A program made the translations under genes and the position numbers. Shown here piece by piece: positions 7,663 to 10,000 of a DNA stretch of 10,000 nucleotides (the first letter of the stretch is position 1; each line of letters starts with the position of its first letter). The stretch spans positions 1-10,000 of the forward strand of contig JABUQX010087080.1 in assembly GCA_015478945.1 (NCBI GenBank), given 5' to 3'. This stretch comes from Trachelipus rathkii. Taxonomy: Eukaryota; Arthropoda; Malacostraca; Isopoda; Trachelipodidae. Below the pieces are notes generated by a model. That model had not been told where the DNA came from. It did not search any database and was given only the letters and a program-made list of their open reading frames with translations.

Positions 7663-8458
7663 AAAAAAGATTCTAAAATTAGTTTAGTCTGTATGTAGAA
7701 ATCTGTGTCCCATGACGCGATGTAAGATAAAGTATAGTTTGAAACTTTTGAAAATTTCAAAGATAAAGATGAATAATTAGTGAATAAATTCATGGCATCT
7801 GTTCGTAACTCTTTTCGGTCCATCTGCTTAGTTTGAAGAATTGAGTCCTATTTATAAGTTGTATAAAAGCAAAATACTTTAGTAATAAAAGGCTATAATA
7901 AGCTAGGATAATTATAGAAATTTATCAATATGATAATAGTTTATTATTAAACAAACTTTTAAATTTCAAAAATCATTTAAAAATATGAAAAATAATTCTA
8001 GATTGGTAATTTGTTAGTGAGATTGACCTTTATGTTCTTTTCCAATGGTCTTAAAGTTCTGTTTTTAATTTAGTTAGTTTTTGTCGTACGTTGTATCACT
8101 TTCAACATTAAAACTACAATTCTTACTATAGAAATAAAGAAGGGAATGATAATAAAAAGCTCTCTTGGCAAACTAATAATTTGAAACTGAGTTTTGTCTC
8201 TACAGAGCCCACGTCCTTGTTCCTTCTATTTTGGTTACAGTTTAAACAGACTATCATTTTGTGTTTCAAACAGTTGTTAATGAAATTTCATGTAAACTTT
8301 ATATAGGTTTACTTTGATTTACTGAGCTAGCTAAGATAGATAAATCTCTTTAGGTAAGAAATTGGTACTGAATTAGTGAAAAGCAGTTTTTTCTTTCTTC
8401 TCTCACAATTCTACAATGACAAGATCATTTGCTTCAATTATCCCACACTTAATTGAAT
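7662..8458. other. AT-rich DNA with no recognisable gene
   Basis: No protein motif was found in six frames. Acceptor-like pyrimidine tracts ending in CTCTACAG (8198-8205) and TTGGTTACAG (about 8231-8240) occur, but no open frame of note follows either, so no exon is called. Confidence 0.5.
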
Positions 8459-8518
8459 AGTGGAAAGGCCAAGTGGTACATCTAAAATTTTAGTATCGAA
8501 AGGTCAAAGTGGTTCAAA

Positions 8519-9348
8519 TCTAACTCTTTCCACTCATATGCCGATAACTCGACCCTTCATTCTTCAACTCATTTCCAATTCTGCTCCTTCTTTTACTTCT
8601 AGAATTGCCTCTCGTCTTAATCTTTCCGATTCCATTCTCGCTGATCTGGATAGAATTTCCGGGTGGGGTCGTCGCAACCTTGTGAAATTTAATTCTTTAA
8701 AAACCCAACTTACAAATCTCCTCTCTAAGACACCTTCTAACTTTCCTATCTCTTTCGACCGGTTCTCTCGTCTCTCCTGTTGACAATATAAAACATCCTT
8801 GGCCAACATAAACAAAAAAATGTCTTGGAAACCTCACATCACAATGGTTGCTAGGGCGGCCTCAAAGAACTGGAAGTTCTGTCGAGACTTTTTTTCTTCT
8901 TCACAGTTACTCCAGTTATTCAAGGGTCTCATCCACCCTTGTATGGAGTACTGCTCTCATATCTGGGGGCTCAGGTTTCACCCGGCTTTTGATAGGGTCG
9001 AGTCAAAGGCTAAAAGACTTATAAACTGTCCTTGTACTTTTTAGTTCACTTGACCCTCTATCTTTGCGGCGCGATGTTGGAACTTATCTCTTTCTATAGG
9101 TACCGTAGCGGCAGGTGCTCGAGGGAGCTTTCCACTCGCGTGCCGCCTCCTTAAGACGCCCTCGCACAAGGGGTGCCGTGTCGGCATGAGTTTTGTGCTG
9201 ATGTTAGTAACTCCAGACTCGTTGTGGTGCTTCTTTCTTTCCCGCCACCTCTGCTCTGTGGAATTCTCTTCCATCTTCTGTGTTTCCTACCACTTAATCT
9301 CCTCACTTTAAAGCCGGCGTCTGTCCTCATCTGCGTAATTTGCGTTAG
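8519..9348 (+). pseudogene. LINE 2 reverse transcriptase C-terminal part, frameshifted
   Basis: The RT palm-to-C-terminal part is readable across several frames: HSYADNSTLHSS (8531-8566, motif C, with the second Asp of YADD replaced by Asn at 8546-8548), then SRLNLSDSILADLDRIS and GWGRRNLVKFN in another frame, VSPVDNI, MSWKPHITM, FFSSSQLLQLFKGLIHP then CMEYCSHIWG (about 8889-8967), DRVESKAKRLINCP, SLDPLSLRRDVGT, FYRYRSGRCSRELSTRVPPP, HEFCADVSNSR, and FKAGVCPHLRNLR before the stop. At least six frame changes separate well-preserved blocks, while in-block residues remain close to the family pattern. It cannot encode an active enzyme. Minus-strand frames at 9041-9499 are shadows of it. Confidence 0.9.
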
Positions 9349-9416
9349 TTGAAATTTTGTTGAGTGTAACACCCCTCCTTGAATAGGGGCTTTGCACGTG
9401 AGCGGTGGTGATAACT

Positions 9417-9436
9417 AAAAAAAAAAAAAAAAAAAC
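9417..9436 (+). repeat. Poly-A tail of LINE 2
   Basis: Twenty uninterrupted A residues follow GGTGATAACT, the conserved 3' end of the family. An uninterrupted homopolymer is unusual for an element with so many indels, since tails normally decay quickly. Confidence 0.9.
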
Positions 9437-9792
<356 letters not shown>

Positions 9793-9823
9793 TTTCGTGC
9801 TCTTTCTCGAGTCACTTCCTCAG
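9793..9823 (-). ncRNA. Half-hammerhead-like motif (CTGAGGA, stem-loop, GAAA)
   Basis: On the minus strand CTGAGGA (9823-9817) fits the hammerhead ribozyme core CUGANGA. It is followed by a stem of GTG-A-CTC with GAG-CAC (six pairs with one bulged A, loop GAGAAA) and then GAAA (9796-9793), the second core block. This is the order core, stem II, core found in hammerheads. Related CTGANGA...GAAA motifs occur in Penelope-like and some other retroelements. A possible stem III (TAGCT 9865-9861 with AGCTA after GAA) can be drawn, but stem I does not pair, so a self-cleaving RNA is not shown. No encoded protein is nearby. Confidence 0.3.
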
Positions 9824-9830
9824 GACTACT

Positions 9831-10000
9831 AAATTAATTAAAAATAAATATTTTGAATTTAGCTATTTTTCCATTCTGGCTACTTGGTCGGTACATTTCT
9901 TTAGGTAGATAGATTACTTGAACAGCTATTAAACTTTTTTGAGAATTTTGCCGAGGGACTGTGATTCTTTCATATACATGTTGGTTATTTCATCTAGCTG
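9831..10000. other. AT-rich right edge with no recognisable gene
   Basis: Nothing recognised beyond the possible upstream arm (9861-9865) of the hammerhead-like motif. Confidence 0.45.

Larger units (their letters stand above)
8515..9436 (+). mobile_element. LINE 2: 5'-truncated non-LTR retrotransposon with 3' UTR and A20 tail
   Basis: The copy starts abruptly just before RT motif C and continues through the C-terminal coding part, a stop (TAG 9346-9348), a 3' untranslated region of about 70 bases, and a pure A20 run (9417-9436). The 5' truncation with a poly-A 3' end is the standard product of target-primed reverse transcription. It is a different family from LINE 1: composition is not A/C-skewed and the 3' end is intact. 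The coding part resembles Jockey/CR1-group elements of arthropods and molluscs. A second copy of its tail lies inverted at 7461-7510. Confidence 0.92.

Noticed and set aside
8180..8300. Exon after acceptor-like sites near 8205 and 8240
   Set aside because: No open frame with protein-like content and no donor site follows within a plausible exon length.
8459..8534. Functional tRNA gene
   Set aside because: Despite good A and B boxes and paired ends, the D and anticodon arms do not form, no anticodon loop can be placed, and no T-run terminator follows closely; kept only as a finding.

Overview
The window looks like intergenic or intronic DNA from an animal genome rich in repeats, most likely an invertebrate such as a mollusc or arthropod; the lineage cannot be fixed from this sequence. 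The evidence is the AT-rich background, very long (TA)n arrays, an (AAT)n array, decayed pieces of at least three classes of transposable element, and the absence of any intact gene. Nothing has the gene density, ribosome binding sites or operons of a bacterium. No complete, expressed host gene can be supported, and I do not see a previously undescribed biological system.

Layout. Bases 1-957 are mostly featureless, apart from a weak open frame at the left edge. A (TA)-rich tract at 960-1080 leads into a GC-rich block at 1085-2315. That block holds a DNA-transposon end-like segment (1085-1170) joined directly to a decayed Tc1-type DDE transposase (1171-2065), and a second (TA)-rich tract follows at 2317-2570. 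Next come a short unrecognised island (2571-2815), an (AAT)n array (2816-3004), and AT-rich DNA with one candidate minus-strand exon (3503-3603) and one possible hAT transposase fragment (3987-4289).

Bases 5097-6948 are a decayed non-LTR retrotransposon (LINE 1) with endonuclease and reverse-transcriptase remnants and a strong A/C bias on its sense strand. It stops at RT motif B and runs into an A-rich tract. Four (TA)n arrays fill much of 7085-7661. Between two of them sits a roughly 50-base minus-strand copy of the 3' end of a second LINE family. A longer plus-strand copy of that family (LINE 2) lies at 8515-9436, ends in A20, and carries several frameshifts. Another (TA)n array follows at 9576-9683. 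A minus-strand half-hammerhead-like motif of the kind seen near Penelope-like and similar retroelements lies at 9793-9823.

No genes here work together in a pathway. The common theme is layered insertion and decay of mobile elements among microsatellites. The points most worth a second look are the exact transposon-to-transposon junction at 1170/1171, the paired LINE 2 tails in opposite orientation, the hammerhead-like motif, the tRNA-like promoter boxes at the left edge of LINE 2, and the candidate minus-strand exon.
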